Shown here: positions 13,474 through 24,627 of the stretch, one piece after another
Position numbering within the stretch: position 1 is the first letter of the stretch
How the letters are laid out: each line of letters starts with the position of its first letter
Assembly: GCA_028622995.1 (NCBI GenBank)
Contig: JAJQJQ010000016.1
Coordinates: 2,418,001-2,482,000 of the forward strand
Source of the DNA: Panagrolaimus kolymaensis
Taxonomy: Eukaryota > Nematoda > Chromadorea > Rhabditida > Panagrolaimidae
Length of the DNA stretch: 64,000 nucleotides
Reading direction: 5' to 3'
Position numbers and translations under genes: made by a program
Notes under the pieces: generated by a model
What the model was told of the DNA's origin: nothing
The model's input: the letters and a program-made list of their open reading frames with translations, nothing else
Database searches by the model: none

Positions 13474-14961
13474 ATGGCTTGCATTCAAAAATTACGTGAA
13501 GATTTGGCTTTACTTGATCGTCTATTTCCAAAGCAACATGAACGAGTTAGAGTAAGTTTATTCATTTTACTTCCGTGTTTTAAAGTCGATACTTATTTTT
13601 ACTTTTTTATAGATAATATCCTCGTCTTTGGATGAAGTTTCTCTTCGCTTTGTAAAACCTGATGGCACATATTTTGATATGTCTGCTTCCATTCAAGAAA
13701 ATTATCCTCGCATTGCTCCTATTTGGTTTAGTGAATCTGAAGATGCTTTGGTCACGTCAGTTTTGGAAGAATTAACTGGAAATGATTCAAATCCTTCTAT
13801 CCTTTTTCAAATTAACCACTTGGTTTCACGCTTGTGTGATTTTAATCAATTAACCGTTCCTGCTGAACTTCTTCAAATTGTTCCAAATCAAGAAGCTGAT
13901 GAAGGCAATGGATCAGATGAAGAGATCGAATCAGAAAATGAAGATGCTGAAATGTCCGAATATGAAGATATGTTGGATGACACTTCAGCTTTTGATGATG
14001 CATCGTCTGCAGGAACCACTGACAAGAAAACAGATGAACCAACTCCTGAAGCTGTATGTAGTTTTTTTTAAAAATTTATTTATTCTTTTAATGAATTGAA
14101 TAGCAACATTTTACAAAACTCTTTTAGGCCGCATTATTAACCAGAGTATCTCAAGTTCAACGTCAAATGCATTTACGCGGTGTTGCAACTGGATCTGTTA
14201 GCGCAAATGATCGGTTAATGAAAGAAATTCGAGAACTTTATCGTTCAGAAAATCTCAAAAATGGTATTATGCTTTTTAAATTTTATGACATTATTATACT
14301 CCGAGTTTTAGGTGTTTATTCCATCGAACTTATTAAAGATAATCTTTATGAATGGAACGTTTTTCTCAAAAAAGTTGACGAAGATAGTCCTCTCGCTTCT
14401 GATCTCAAGCAACTTGAACGTGAAAAGAAACAAAATTATTTACATTTTCAATTTCACTTCAAAGATACTTTTCCGTATGTTTTTATCGTTTTTAAGATTT
14501 TTTAAAAGATATGTTTTTTTAGTTTTGAACCACCATTTGTTCATTTGGTTTCTCCAACAGTTTCCAACGGGTTTGTTCTTAGTGGTGGTGCAGTAAGTTA
14601 TTATATTTTACTCACCTTCTTTTTAATGAAATTTATTTAAAGCTTTGCATGGAATTGCTCACAAAACAAGGCTGGTCATCTGCATACAATATTGAATCAT
14701 TGATCCTTCAAATTTCTGCCACTTTGGTTAAAGGAAAAGCTCGTATTTCTTTTGATGGAAAAGTAAGCTTTATTCATATCCGCAAGTTTCATCTCCTATA
14801 TTATTCTATTTTAGAGCAATGCTTATTCCTTATCACGTGCTCAACAATCTTTCAAATCCCTTGTTCATATCCATGGTAAGAGCGGTTGGTACACTCCGTA
14901 AGTCTTTCAAGTCAATATTTTTCATCTTATAAATGATTTTAGACCACAAGCTGATGGTTAA
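13474..14961 (+). CDS. UBE2Q: Ubiquitin-conjugating enzyme E2, UBE2Q family
   Basis: Eight exons join in phase to 369 residues. The N-terminal third is an RWD-like region ([14 protein letters not shown] onward), followed by an acidic linker at about residues 115-165 rich in Asp, Glu and Ser. The C-terminal UBC fold has [17 protein letters not shown], then [13 protein letters not shown], and the active-site segment [18 protein letters not shown] with its catalytic cysteine; these are characteristic of the UBE2Q class. It transfers ubiquitin from E1 to E3 or substrate; UBE2Q1/Q2 act in the cytosol. The last exon adds only PPQADG. All expected motifs are intact. It converges with PPIL1 over about 400 bases of non-coding DNA (14962-15369). 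Confidence 0.95.
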
Positions 14962-15369
14962 TGAATACAAATGCCAAAAGAAAATCAACGAAGATGCAGG
15001 AAAATTACTAACGGTTTTATCTTTTATGCAATCTGTCTTTCCATGTTAATACATTGTTTATTGAAACCAAATTTGTTTTGTGTATACATATTTTCTTTGT
15101 GAATTTTTAATATCCAAAAATTGTACAATATATTCCATTAAATTTATGTTATCTTTTTGTTGCATTCTTTCCTCATTGTAAATTTTCTTCTTAGAATGGA
15201 GCTTTCATTATAAAATTTTAAAACCTCGTTTTGTTTTTGGCTTTTTTAAAAACTAAATACGGCTAAAATGAAATTAAAATTAGAGAATAAAGGCTCTTGA
15301 AAGATTTTTTATGACACACAAATTTCACAAAATTAACAAAGTGAGATCAAAGAAAACAAGAAAAGGATA
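14962..15369. other. Convergent 3' region, UBE2Q / PPIL1
   Basis: Non-coding 3' UTR sequence of two facing genes, AT-rich with T runs. Nothing else is recognised. Confidence 0.5.
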
Positions 15370-15912
15370 TTACAAAGTATTTTCTTCTGTAGGTGTAGCT
15401 CGAATAACTTTGATCGGCATGGTCGGTTTGTCGGTGGCATCACAATTAACGACACCAATTCTTTGAATAACTTTCATCCCAGCAGCGACTCGACCAAAAA
15501 TAGTATGCTTCCCATCTAAGTGCTGTGTTGGAGCCAAAGTAATGAAGAATTGTGAACCATTTGTATTTGGACCGCTATTGGCCATAGATAAAACTCCAGC
15601 TCCAGTATGTTTTAATCTTCCATCAATTTCATCAGCAAATCGATCACCATAAATACTTGTTCCTCCACGACCTGAAATATTTTATTATCATCAACATACT
15701 AGAAAGTTAAATGATTGCTTACCTGTCCCGGTAGGGTCACCACCTTGTATCATAAATTCTCTAATAACACGATGAAAAATAGTTTGATCATAATATCCTC
15801 TTCGTGATAATTCAGCAAAATTTTGACATGTTTTTGGTGCATGATCCCAATAAAGTTCTAATAAAAATTTCCCCATTGAAGTTTCAAATAAAACAAATGG
15901 TGGATTATCCAT
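15370..15912 (-). CDS. PPIL1: Peptidyl-prolyl isomerase, cyclophilin PPIL1-type
   Basis: Two exons (15912-15723 and 15671-15370) give 163 residues, almost exactly the length of PPIL1. The single-domain cyclophilin fold has the catalytic arginine in [16 protein letters not shown], the [11 protein letters not shown] segment spanning the intron, and the binding-pocket block [16 protein letters not shown] followed by [16 protein letters not shown]1 is a nuclear cyclophilin of the activated spliceosome, recruited through SKIP/SNW1. The N-terminus ([21 protein letters not shown]) matches that subfamily rather than cyclophilin A. No signal peptide is present. The promoter side carries a MITE-like insertion shared with divergent UTP4. 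Confidence 0.95.
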
Positions 15913-16141
15913 ATTTATCTTACAGAAGCAGTTGAAAAGTTTTCAAATATTTAATGTAACTTCAAACTTCACAGGTTTTATGTTTTTTTTGATTGAAAAC
16001 TTTTTCTTTCAATCATTGCACGAAAGAAAAATTTCACCATTCAAGAACACTTAGACAAGAACTAAAATTTGATTTTCCTTAATTTTTTGTTTCTATCACT
16101 TTTTTTTTGTTACTTTCGATACATTTTAAAAAGGAGGGTAA
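15913..16141. promoter_or_regulatory. PPIL1 upstream region
   Basis: 229 non-coding bases between the PPIL1 start and the inverted-repeat element, T-rich. With the 97 bases at 16733-16829 on the far side of the element it forms the divergent promoter of PPIL1 and UTP4. Confidence 0.35.
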
Positions 16142-16212
16142 ACATCACTTGCTATAATTTGAAAGCAGCACTTACTATAATCGAGTGAAATTTTCACTCG
16201 ATTGGCGAAATG
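16142..16212 (+). repeat. Left terminal inverted repeat
   Basis: Outer arm of the MITE-like element, complementary to 16663-16732. The internal palindrome centres at about 16191. Confidence 0.85.
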
Positions 16213-16662
16213 TTTTTAAAGCCAAACGAGTGAATTTGGTGCGAAATGAAGAATCTTTCTCATTTTATGGTCAAGCCCGCAATGCAACATATTTTTTTTA
16301 TTTAGTTGAGCTTTGCACCCATGAAGATGAGCTTCGTTGACATAAAAGGAAGCGCTTCATTGGTCCTTTACTCGACTTAGTATTTCAAGAAAATCAAGAT
16401 CAAGATCCTCAAGTTTAAAATCACACCCAAAAACAAAATTTTTTACTTTGTATTATGTTTACTTCTGAAATTCGAATAGTTATATATACATAAATAAAAT
16501 AAAAACTTTTTGTAATGATAACCATTAACAGCTTAAAAAGCAAAAATTAATATAAATGTTTTAAAATTCTTCGTTTAAAATAAACAGTTGTGCAAAAAAT
16601 TCTTTAGAGTTTTTTAACCAAAGCATAAAAATTTTTGAATTTCTTTTGTTAGCGTTCAAAAT

Positions 16663-16732
16663 CATTTCGCCAATCGAGTGAAATTTTCACTCGATTATAG
16701 TAAGTGCTGTTTAGGATTATAGCAAGTGACGT
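16663..16732 (-). repeat. Right terminal inverted repeat
   Basis: Complement of 16142-16212 with a few substitutions and one indel. It ends about 98 bases before the UTP4 start codon. Confidence 0.85.
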
Positions 16733-16829
16733 CGCACCAAAAAGGATATTAAAAAATTCGCATTTTTACGTCGTTTAATTGCTGCTTCTTCTTTAATCTT
16801 AACATTTATTACCATAGCTGTTATTTCAG

Positions 16830-19509
16830 ATGAAGAAGGAACTCGAGTATAATTTAGAAGCTTTCGTCGAACGCGCAAATATTTATAAAGAAGATGGATT
16901 TATTGTAAATGCCTTTGCCGTCAATAATACCATTGGAAAAATCGCTGTTTTAAGAAGACATGATAAGAAAAAGTAATAGTTATAATATTGTTATATCTTT
17001 TTTTAACATTACTTTTAGTGCAACTGAAACTAGAGGTCTTTGCAAAGTTGAATTTTATTCAACAATTGATATGCCTAAAATGTTTTATGAAAAATCTGTG
17101 ATTATTCAAGATACACTTGTTGAAGGAATCGCTTGGATTATTGGTTCAAACACTTTGGCTTGCGTATGCTTGGATGGCTCTTTGATAACATTATCTCCAT
17201 GGTCGACTATTCAAACGGTAATTCTTTTATTTAAAGTTTCTTTAAATATTTAATTTTTTAGAGACATCAAATTTCTGCTACACCGTTCTGGTGCATTGCA
17301 TCGTATTCATCAGAAGAAATTGTAGCTGGAACGGACTCTGGAAACGTATTTTTATTGAAACAAGAACAAGAAGGTGGTGAAGTTCTTGTAAAACGCCAGT
17401 TTAGTGTTGGTACAGATCAACGTTCGCTTGCCATTGCAACTTCAGAAAAGCTTGGACTTATTGCTGTTGGATGTCTTGATAAAGTTTACATAATCAATGC
17501 CAATTCTCCCGACGGAAAATCATTAACTATTCAAATGCAACGTGAACATCGCCGTGCTACAATTGCTTGGAGTTTACTTTTTTTGTAAGTTCCGTCATAT
17601 GTTTTATTCTTTTAATACTCCAATTTCAGAGGAACAAATTTACTCATCGGTGATTCTCGAGGAAATGTCAATATTTATAATAATTCGAATGGCGCTTTAA
17701 TTAAAAACATTCAGACTCATCAAGCATCTGTTTTATCTCTAGCCGCTGATGGAGATACCGTATATGCATCTGGCGTTGATTACCGCATTCAATTAATTCG
17801 TCAAGTTGATTGGATAACAATTGGCCAACGGATTATTCATGAAAACGATGTACGTGCTATGGCTTTTGTTGATAAATGGTTAATTTCTGGTGGAGCTGAG
17901 CATGATATTTTGATTTCAAAACAGGTGCCACACGTTTATCGTCCTATCAAATATGTAAGTGCTGTATTTTTTTGTTCATTATGTTTCTATTTTTTTTAGG
18001 TTGATTGGAGCATTTCTGATAAACTCAAGTACCAGTTGATTCCATCACTTTTTACATTGACCATTGTTGAACGCCGAAAAAATTCTTTTGATCAAGTAAT
18101 TCCAGCAAAAACCGTCGGTGTTTCTTCCAAAAACTACGTGTTTGAAAAATCTGCATTGTCTCCAAATGGTCTTTATGTTATCGCTTCCACTTGTAAAGCT
18201 CTTAAAATATATGGTGTTAAGTCAGGTGTTCCTCCAAGAATTGGTAAAATGGTTCAAATTTCTGCTCCTGGTGTTGTTACCTCGATTGTTGCTACAGATA
18301 ATGCTGCTTTTTATGCTGTTAATGATTTTGAACTTCGTAAAATTAATTATGAAACTAAAGATGATACGAGCTTATTCAAAACTAGTATGTCACATTTTTT
18401 AAACGACCATTATATCATATTATTTTGTTTCAGAAAAAAGTTCAAGTGTTCGTAAACTTCTTTTATCTCCTAATGGTGTTCTAATGGCTGCTTTGACATT
18501 TCGAAATGAGATAATCATTCTTGATCTTACAAGTAAAAAAATTTCTGAAGACTCGAAAAGCTTTCAACGTCATACATTCAAAGAACCAATTATTGACTTT
18601 TGCTGGAATGATCAACGTGGACTTCTCATTTTGTCTACAACTCGAAATCCTTTTAAATTACTTTTTTTAAACGGAAAGATGCAAAATTTTCCAGCTTTTA
18701 CTTTATTCGAAGAATCCATTTAGTAAGTCTTTTTTTAGTTTATTCTTTTTTAAATTATACATTTTTAGTGAAAAAAAGCTTTTTGAATATCCTGTTTCTA
18801 TTAGTAACATTGTTGATCGACGCCTTATTGTTATAAGTAATCTTCGCCATTATAATGTACTCGAATTCGATGTAGAGGTTTGTGTTTCTAAATTATTACC
18901 ACTTATTTCAAATTTCTTTGAAATAACTTTTTTTACTCAAATGCTTTAAAAAAAAAGAGATTACCATTTTCGGCAAAAAAAAGTTAAGCGGCCTAAAAGA
19001 CGAGCTGCCGGACGTTGCTTTCATTTTTTTTTTGCAAAGCTATTGCTTATTTGGCGATAAATTCAGTTATACATCTTAAGACTCATCTTTTTTTTTTTCA
19101 GTTGAAAGGATTGGTCAAGTATGAATGTGGACCACCAGAGAATGCTGTTGCTGCCACCGACGCAAAAACTGGTGACAACGAAGTCGTCAACTTAAAGTCT
19201 TCTCGTATGAATCGATTTGTCGGCACTTCAAGACTTACTGCTCAATGGGCCCAAGCATTGAAAGACGAAAAAGAAAAAGAAGACGCTGCTGTTGTTAGTG
19301 CTCCAACTATAAGAACAAGAGCCCAGGAGCGAAAACTCATGAACGGCCAAGTGTCTACTACTTCTTCCGCTGCATCCGCTGCTTCAACTAAAAGCGTATT
19401 AGAAGAAACTTCATTATTTGGTAAACAACGAATTTTTCTATGTGGAACAGAATCAGAAGCTCCTCCTACACAAGTTCCTTTTGTTATCAAACGTTTTAAT
19501 CGTAATTGA
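16830..19509 (+). CDS. UTP4: U3 snoRNP-associated WD40 protein UTP4/Cirhin-like
   Basis: The start codon follows directly on a TTATTTCAG acceptor, which suggests trans-splicing. Exons through about 18880 encode a two-propeller WD40 protein with blades such as WIIGSNTLACVCLDGSLITL, FWCIASYSSEEIVAGTDSG, NLLIGDSRGNVNIYNNSNG, VLSLAADGDTVYASGVDYR and NDVRAMAFVDKWLISGGAEH. The last two match the UTP4 pattern of a blade beginning HDVR and ending in SGGTD. UTP4 belongs to the t-UTP part of the small-subunit processome in the nucleolus, for 18S pre-rRNA transcription and processing. After LRHYNVLEFDVE a roughly 220-base intron leads in phase to a last exon (19102-19509) of about 135 residues, Ser/Ala/Thr-rich and charged, not typical of the family. 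I keep it as one gene; the join is the least certain part. Confidence 0.75.
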
Positions 19510-19592
19510 TTATTTTATTATTATAATTTCTATGATTGTTACATTTGTTATTGATTTTTGTTATTAAAGTTTTTTTTTGTTAAAAAATTTCA

Positions 19593-21596
19593 ATGTGGCC
19601 ATGGGCAGCCTTTTTATCAACACTTTTTATTAAAAAGATATTGGCTGATTGTGGCAGAGAACAAATAAATGGGGGTAAAAATCGTCTTGGCTTTCTCACT
19701 TCACCTGGATATCCACAAGGTGTGAAATTAAGTTTAAAAAAGTCAAACAAAATTTATTTTTTTACAATAAATTTAGGTTATCCTGGCAAACAAAATTGCC
19801 TTTTTAATTTAACTGCAGATCCAGGATTTGTTGTACATATCGTTTTTGTTGATTTTGATTTAGAAAACGAGTATATTCGTTCAGCTCAATGCTTAAATGA
19901 TTATGTTGTGCTTACAGTTACCGATCGAGAAGGAAAAAAACATATTGGTCCTCGGCAATGTGGTAAACGCCTACCAGATCCATTAAAAACAATGCAATCA
20001 AATGTTCTCTTAAATTTTGTTTCAATTTACGCTTCCAATAGGCGAGGTTTTAGACTTCAATATGAATTTGTGCCAGAAGGTTTTTTCTAAAATTAATTTT
20101 TGACAAAAAAAGTTTGAATGAAGTTTTTTAAGCCCAAGTTCTTCAGCCCATTAGTTATTATGGTGATCATGATACACGTTGGCGTCGAGAATGTGGAGGC
20201 CATAATGATGTTAATGAAATAAATGGCGAAATTTTAAGTCCTGGATTTCCTTCAACGTTTCCTCGAAATGTTAGCTGTAATTGGTTGTTGAGAGTGAATG
20301 CAGCAAAGCGAATTTATATTCGCCTTGTACATTTAGAGCTTTCACCAACTATTTGTAAGCTTTTTTGTTTTTGTTTGAATATTAATGGCTTTTTAAATAT
20401 GAAAATCACAAACTTTCAATTATTTTAAAATTAAACTACATAATTTGATATTTAAAAATATGATCACGCATTTATTTATGTTACAGTAAAATTTATAATT
20501 TTTAGCTGAATGTGAGCGTGCATCTCTTTACATCGTGGATGGTTATAAACATGATTTTCATGTAATGGGTTCATCTAGACGATGGATAGATCAAGCAAAT
20601 GAAATTAGATTTTGTGGAGGTCAACTTTATTACAAAGACGAAGGAATGAAATCATATCTTTCTCAAGGAAATAGGGTTATAATAAAATTTGTTACCCATG
20701 ATTCACCTGCTGCAGAACAATATATGAAATATGAGGAAGAAGGAAATCCCATTGGATTTAAACTTCTTTGGACTGAAGTTAATTCTTTGGTAAATGAAGC
20801 TGTATCAAAACCATGTGATGGTTTTACATGCAAAGGAGGAGAATTTTGCATTGATGATGGACATAATATTTGTGCTGAGCGAACTCGACTTTGTATTAAT
20901 CAATCACTTCAATGCAATGGAATTGGTAAATATTTTATTAATGTAATTTTCATCAAAAAATTTATTTTTTCTTTATAGCAAATTGCGCCGAAAATGATAA
21001 TAGCGATGAACATAATTGTGAGTTAAATAAGGGTCAATAAAAATTGTTCATTTATTTAAGGTTATTCAAATCATATCATGATCACCGCTGCCGGAGCACT
21101 ATTGTTGATTCTTTTATTCACCGCTTTGCTTGCTCTATTGCATCGAATTGCAATGCGTCGAGAAATTCAAAGACGGGTTCTAGAAAGGGCTAAAGCAGTG
21201 AAACATTCCATTGATCAACAACATCGAGAGCTACAAGAAACAAGCAACCGCCAACAAAAACCGCCTGAAACTAATAATGATTTCTCACATCGGTTGAGAA
21301 GATTATCGCCTGCGTTTTTTACATGGTCTCGAAGAACTTCAGGAGCAGAATCTACAACGCCATCATTAACCCTTCAAGAAACAAATTTCAGAGATCCTCA
21401 AAGTATTTGGCAATTGCCATTAAGAGAATCACCAAGGCCACCAAAAGTTCGACTTGAACCTTTACACGCTAAAACTCTTCATCGTCGAGGCGCTCCTATC
21501 GCTTTTGATGAAACCCAAGAATGTGGAGAAGTAAAAAATCCGCTTCAAAAACCCACAGAAAAACTCCTTCACATGCCACATTCAGCACTTGTTTAA
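19593..21596 (+). CDS. Type I membrane protein with two CUB domains and LDLa (Neto/SOL-2-like)
   Basis: Six exons join in phase to 548 residues. A hydrophobic N-terminus (MWPWAAFLSTLFIKKILADC) looks like a signal peptide. CUB1 starts at DCGREQINGG with SPGYPQGYPGKQNC across the first intron, and CUB2 starts at ECGGHNDVNEINGEILSPGFP. A degenerate LDL-receptor class A module follows (LCINQSLQCNGIANC, ENDNSDEHNC). One transmembrane segment (MITAAGALLLILLFTALLALL) leads into a basic cytoplasmic tail of about 160 residues. Two CUBs plus one LDLa plus TM is the architecture of Neto proteins and C. elegans SOL-2, auxiliary subunits of ionotropic glutamate receptors; that role is inferred from architecture only. 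The first intron (19720-19776) is 57 bases and free of stops. The gene starts 83 bases after the UTP4 stop. Confidence 0.8.
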
Positions 21597-21677
21597 ATAA
21601 ATGCCTTTTTTTCTTATCATCCTGCCAATAAATAAATATACTTTATTTTTATTCCTAATACAATTTTAAAGCTATAG

Positions 21678-23238
21678 CTAACGATTCATTAATTTTTCAA
21701 TTTCATTTGAACCACGAACACATGTTGTTGTAAGCACTTCAGATCCAGTTTTTGTAACCAAAACATCGTCTTCAATTCTAAAGCCAATACCTTGAAATTC
21801 TTTTCTAACCTTTTCAATTCCCTTTCGAACATAAATTCCTGGTTCCACAGTAATGATGACATTAGAGAGGACTTCAATCGATCGAGAAACACTAAAAGTG
21901 TCATGAACATCCATACCAAGATAATGAGAAATATGGTGAGGACAGAGTTGTCCGTCACATATCTAAAAATTGTTTAATTAAAATTCAAATTATTATAGCG
22001 TAATTATTTGAACTTACATGTAAAGCATCTTTTTCATTAACATCTTTTTCAAAAAAATGAGCTTCAATTAAATGTTTTGCCATGGATCGAAGCATTGCAA
22101 AATAGAGATCATTCAATTTTAATGGTCGAACATTTTCAACATAATTAAGGCAATCTAAATTTGAAACTCAGTAAAATTTGAAAAATATGATGGAATGAAT
22201 ATCCAACCTGTTTGAATCATTTCAAGAGCATCGTATAAAACTTTTTGATGATCATTGAAATATCCACTAATTGGGAAACATCGAGTTATATCAGATACAT
22301 AACCATTAAAATCACAACCAGCATCAACGAGAACGCAATCATTTGGTGAAATATCCTAAAATAAATTGATAAATACCAAAATACAATATTGAAGTTAAAA
22401 AAAATACCTGATCTGCATCAAGATAATGAATTGTTTGAGCTCTTTGTCCACTAGCTACAACTGGTGCTAAAAATTTTATTATGATTGATTAAATTTATAA
22501 ATCTAACATACGGTAAGCAGATCCAAAAGCTCCACGGCGTCGATATTCATATTCCAATCTTCCACTTAAATGTGCTTCATTTGGAGCCATTTTGCTTTCA
22601 CGAATCATTGTGTTGATTGCTGCTGATCCAATTCTACAAGTTTCCCGCATCATTTCCAATTCTGCTGAACTTTTCCTCCATCTAATTTTATCTACCATAG
22701 GTATTAATTTTGTATTAGGTCTTTTCACAATTTCTTTCAATAAGGGCAAATCTTTGAAGTCATCTAATTCAGCAAGAATATGCTTATCACCAATATCTTT
22801 TACAATAAAGCTTTCAAAATCTTTCACACTGAGAACTTCATCAACACCAGAAAGTTTTTGAAGGTCAGCTGAAGAGTAACGTTGGCCATCCCAAAGAGCG
22901 CTATGATCATCAATATCTTTAGTAAAAAGAACAGATTTTTTGTTAGTGATATACAAAAATTGATCAGCAACATTGACACCACAGAGATAACGGAAGTATG
23001 AAGATTGTCGAAATGGATGAAAAACATCTGGAGCATAACAAAAACGATTTGCACCTTTAACAATAGCTGCAACAGATTTACCATAAGTTGAAGGAAATTC
23101 TGATTCAGCTATATGAAGTAGGGAGGCTCTTCTCGATCGAAATTCATCACTTGTGATTGATAATGGTTTGTGAGAAAAATGACGAATTCCATTATTTCTT
23201 AAAGGCTGAAGCATCTCTACAAATGCAACTTTTAACAT
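21678..23238 (-). CDS. XPNPEP3: Mitochondrial Xaa-Pro aminopeptidase 3 (M24B)
   Basis: A multi-exon metallopeptidase with an aminopeptidase P N-terminal domain (YGKSVAAIVKGANRFCYAPD, FRQSSYFRYLCGVN) and a pita-bread catalytic domain. All five metal ligands are visible: Asp in VDAGCDF, Asp in YVSDITR, His in HHISHYLGMDVHD, Glu in TVEPGIY and Glu in FRIEDD. The start at 23238 (MLKVAFVEMLQPLRNNG) follows an AATAG acceptor by two bases and gives a basic, Arg/His-containing presequence suited to mitochondria. MLQPLRNNG at 23214 is an alternative. The family removes N-terminal residues before proline and trims imported mitochondrial proteins. It lies 140 bases downstream of the SDR gene on the same strand, so co-transcription is possible. 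Confidence 0.92.
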
Positions 23239-23378
23239 AACTATTGCTTTGACCAAAAATGTAACAAAAATAAGGTAAATAACCAATAATGCACAGTTTA
23301 CAAAGACAAAATTTATTAATACATTACTTTATTACTATTTTACAACTACACAACTAAAATGAGATCATAAAGATATTG

Positions 23379-24354
23379 TTAAATGCGAACGCTAACTCCA
23401 CCAGATATAACACAATTTTCTCCAGTAATATATTTAGCTCTATCCGAAGCTAGAAATTCAACCAGTCCTAAACATTCCGTGTTCTTTGGTACTCTTCCTA
23501 ATGGAATCATTTGAGCAAGTTGAGAAATACGAGCTTCATCTTTTTCATTTGACCAAAATGCTCCGCTTCCATCATCACGCATCATTCCAAGAGCACATGA
23601 ATTAACACGAATATTCTTTTTTGCTAAATCCATAGAAGCAGTTTTTACAATTCCCAATAGCCCTGTTTGAGCTGCAGAATATAAGCCAATTTCTTCAAAA
23701 GGAGAAAATGCAGCAAACGAAGTTAAAAAGACAATAGAACCGCCATTGCTTAAACATAAAATATCAAATACATAGATAAGTAACTTAATAAACAAACCTT
23801 GATTTTGATAAAAGTGGAATGGAGTCTCTGCATATTTTGAAAGGAGTTGTCAAGTATTTGGAATAAACCTAAAAAAAGAATAACAAATAATAAAAGTTTT
23901 AAATGGATTTCAAATTTACTTCATCAAAATGCATTTTTGTTGCATCAATAATTTCTCCTTTTACAGTATTTGATGGATTGTTTACAATTAAAACATCTAA
24001 GCCATTGAACTTGGTTTCAACCTAAATTTTAAAGATATAATATTTACAACTTAGAAAAAAGAGTGAACCAACTTCTTCAAAAAGTTTTTTCCTTTGCTCA
24101 TTAACAGTAACATCGACCACAGCTCCAGCAACATTTAATCCTAATTCTTTAAGATCATGTACAGACTTTCGAAGCTTTTGATCATGTGGATCCTGAAATC
24201 AGCTATTAATTATGGACTAACAAAAAAAAGGATCTCGTTTTACCGTTACAAAAAGTTTGGCACCAGAAAAACCCAAACGTTGAGCAATTGAATATCCTAA
24301 TTTGGTGGAAACATTTGTTATGAGAACTGTTTTGCCATTTAATAAAATAGTCAT
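23379..24354 (-). CDS. Short-chain dehydrogenase/reductase, DHRS4-like, degenerate active site
   Basis: Five or so exons, starting at MTILLNGKTVLITNVSTK, encode about 255 residues with a full-length SDR fold. The region GGSIVFLTSFAAFSPFEEIG, then IVKTASMDLAKKNIRVNS, and the C-terminus EFLASDRAKYITGENCVISGG match the classical DHRS4/3-oxoacyl-ACP reductase type. The key motifs are altered. The cofactor loop TGxxxGIG reads TNVSTKLG, the NNAG motif reads NNPSN, and the catalytic YxxxK reads YSAAQ, so the lysine is glutamine. The catalytic serine and tyrosine remain. The altered residues lie in uninterrupted frame with good splice sites, so this looks like a maintained but possibly non-catalytic protein. 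The enzyme name is family-level only. Confidence 0.8.
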
Positions 24355-24627
24355 AGTTGTAATTTTAAAATATTGTAAAAATCAGAAAAAACAGCAAGCT
24401 AAAAGGTTTATAACAAAAATTTTCGTTGAACTTGTGGATGAGCTCTTTCGTGGTGAAAGTTTTTTGCTCGCTTCCTCTTCTCTCGTTTGTTTACGATATC
24501 AAAAGATTCAGAATCTCTTTGTTTTTCATTTATTTTTTCTTCTGTTGCTTTCGCTTTTTACATTACGTGTTTTTATGATTTTCAATTAATTAACTTCGGA
24601 ATAATAATATTTATTTTTAGTAACATC
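24355..24627. promoter_or_regulatory. Divergent promoter region, SDR / first SNF2 gene
   Basis: 273 non-coding bases between divergent starts. A TTTTTAG acceptor ends at 24620, seven bases before the SNF2 start codon. Confidence 0.4.

Larger units (their letters stand above)
16142..16732. mobile_element. MITE-like non-autonomous DNA transposon with 70-base TIRs
   Basis: The left end (16142-16212) and the reverse complement of the right end (16663-16732) are nearly identical over about 70 bases: both read ACrTCACTTGCTATAAT, a short variable stretch with a one-base indel, CAGCACTTACTATAATCGAG, then TTTCACTCGATTGGCGAAATG. Each arm also contains its own 23-base palindrome, ATCGAGTGAAA and its mirror TTTCACTCGAT. 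The 450-base interior has no reading frame of note, so no transposase is encoded. Long near-perfect terminal inverted repeats around a short non-coding core are the hallmark of a MITE. I could not define a clear target-site duplication, so the exact ends and superfamily are open. No second copy was seen in this window. Confidence 0.8.

Noticed and set aside
19015..19110. Methionine upstream of the last UTP4 exon as start of a separate gene
   Set aside because: The residues before the acceptor translate a T-rich intron tail; the exon joins UTP4 in phase, so a separate start is less likely.
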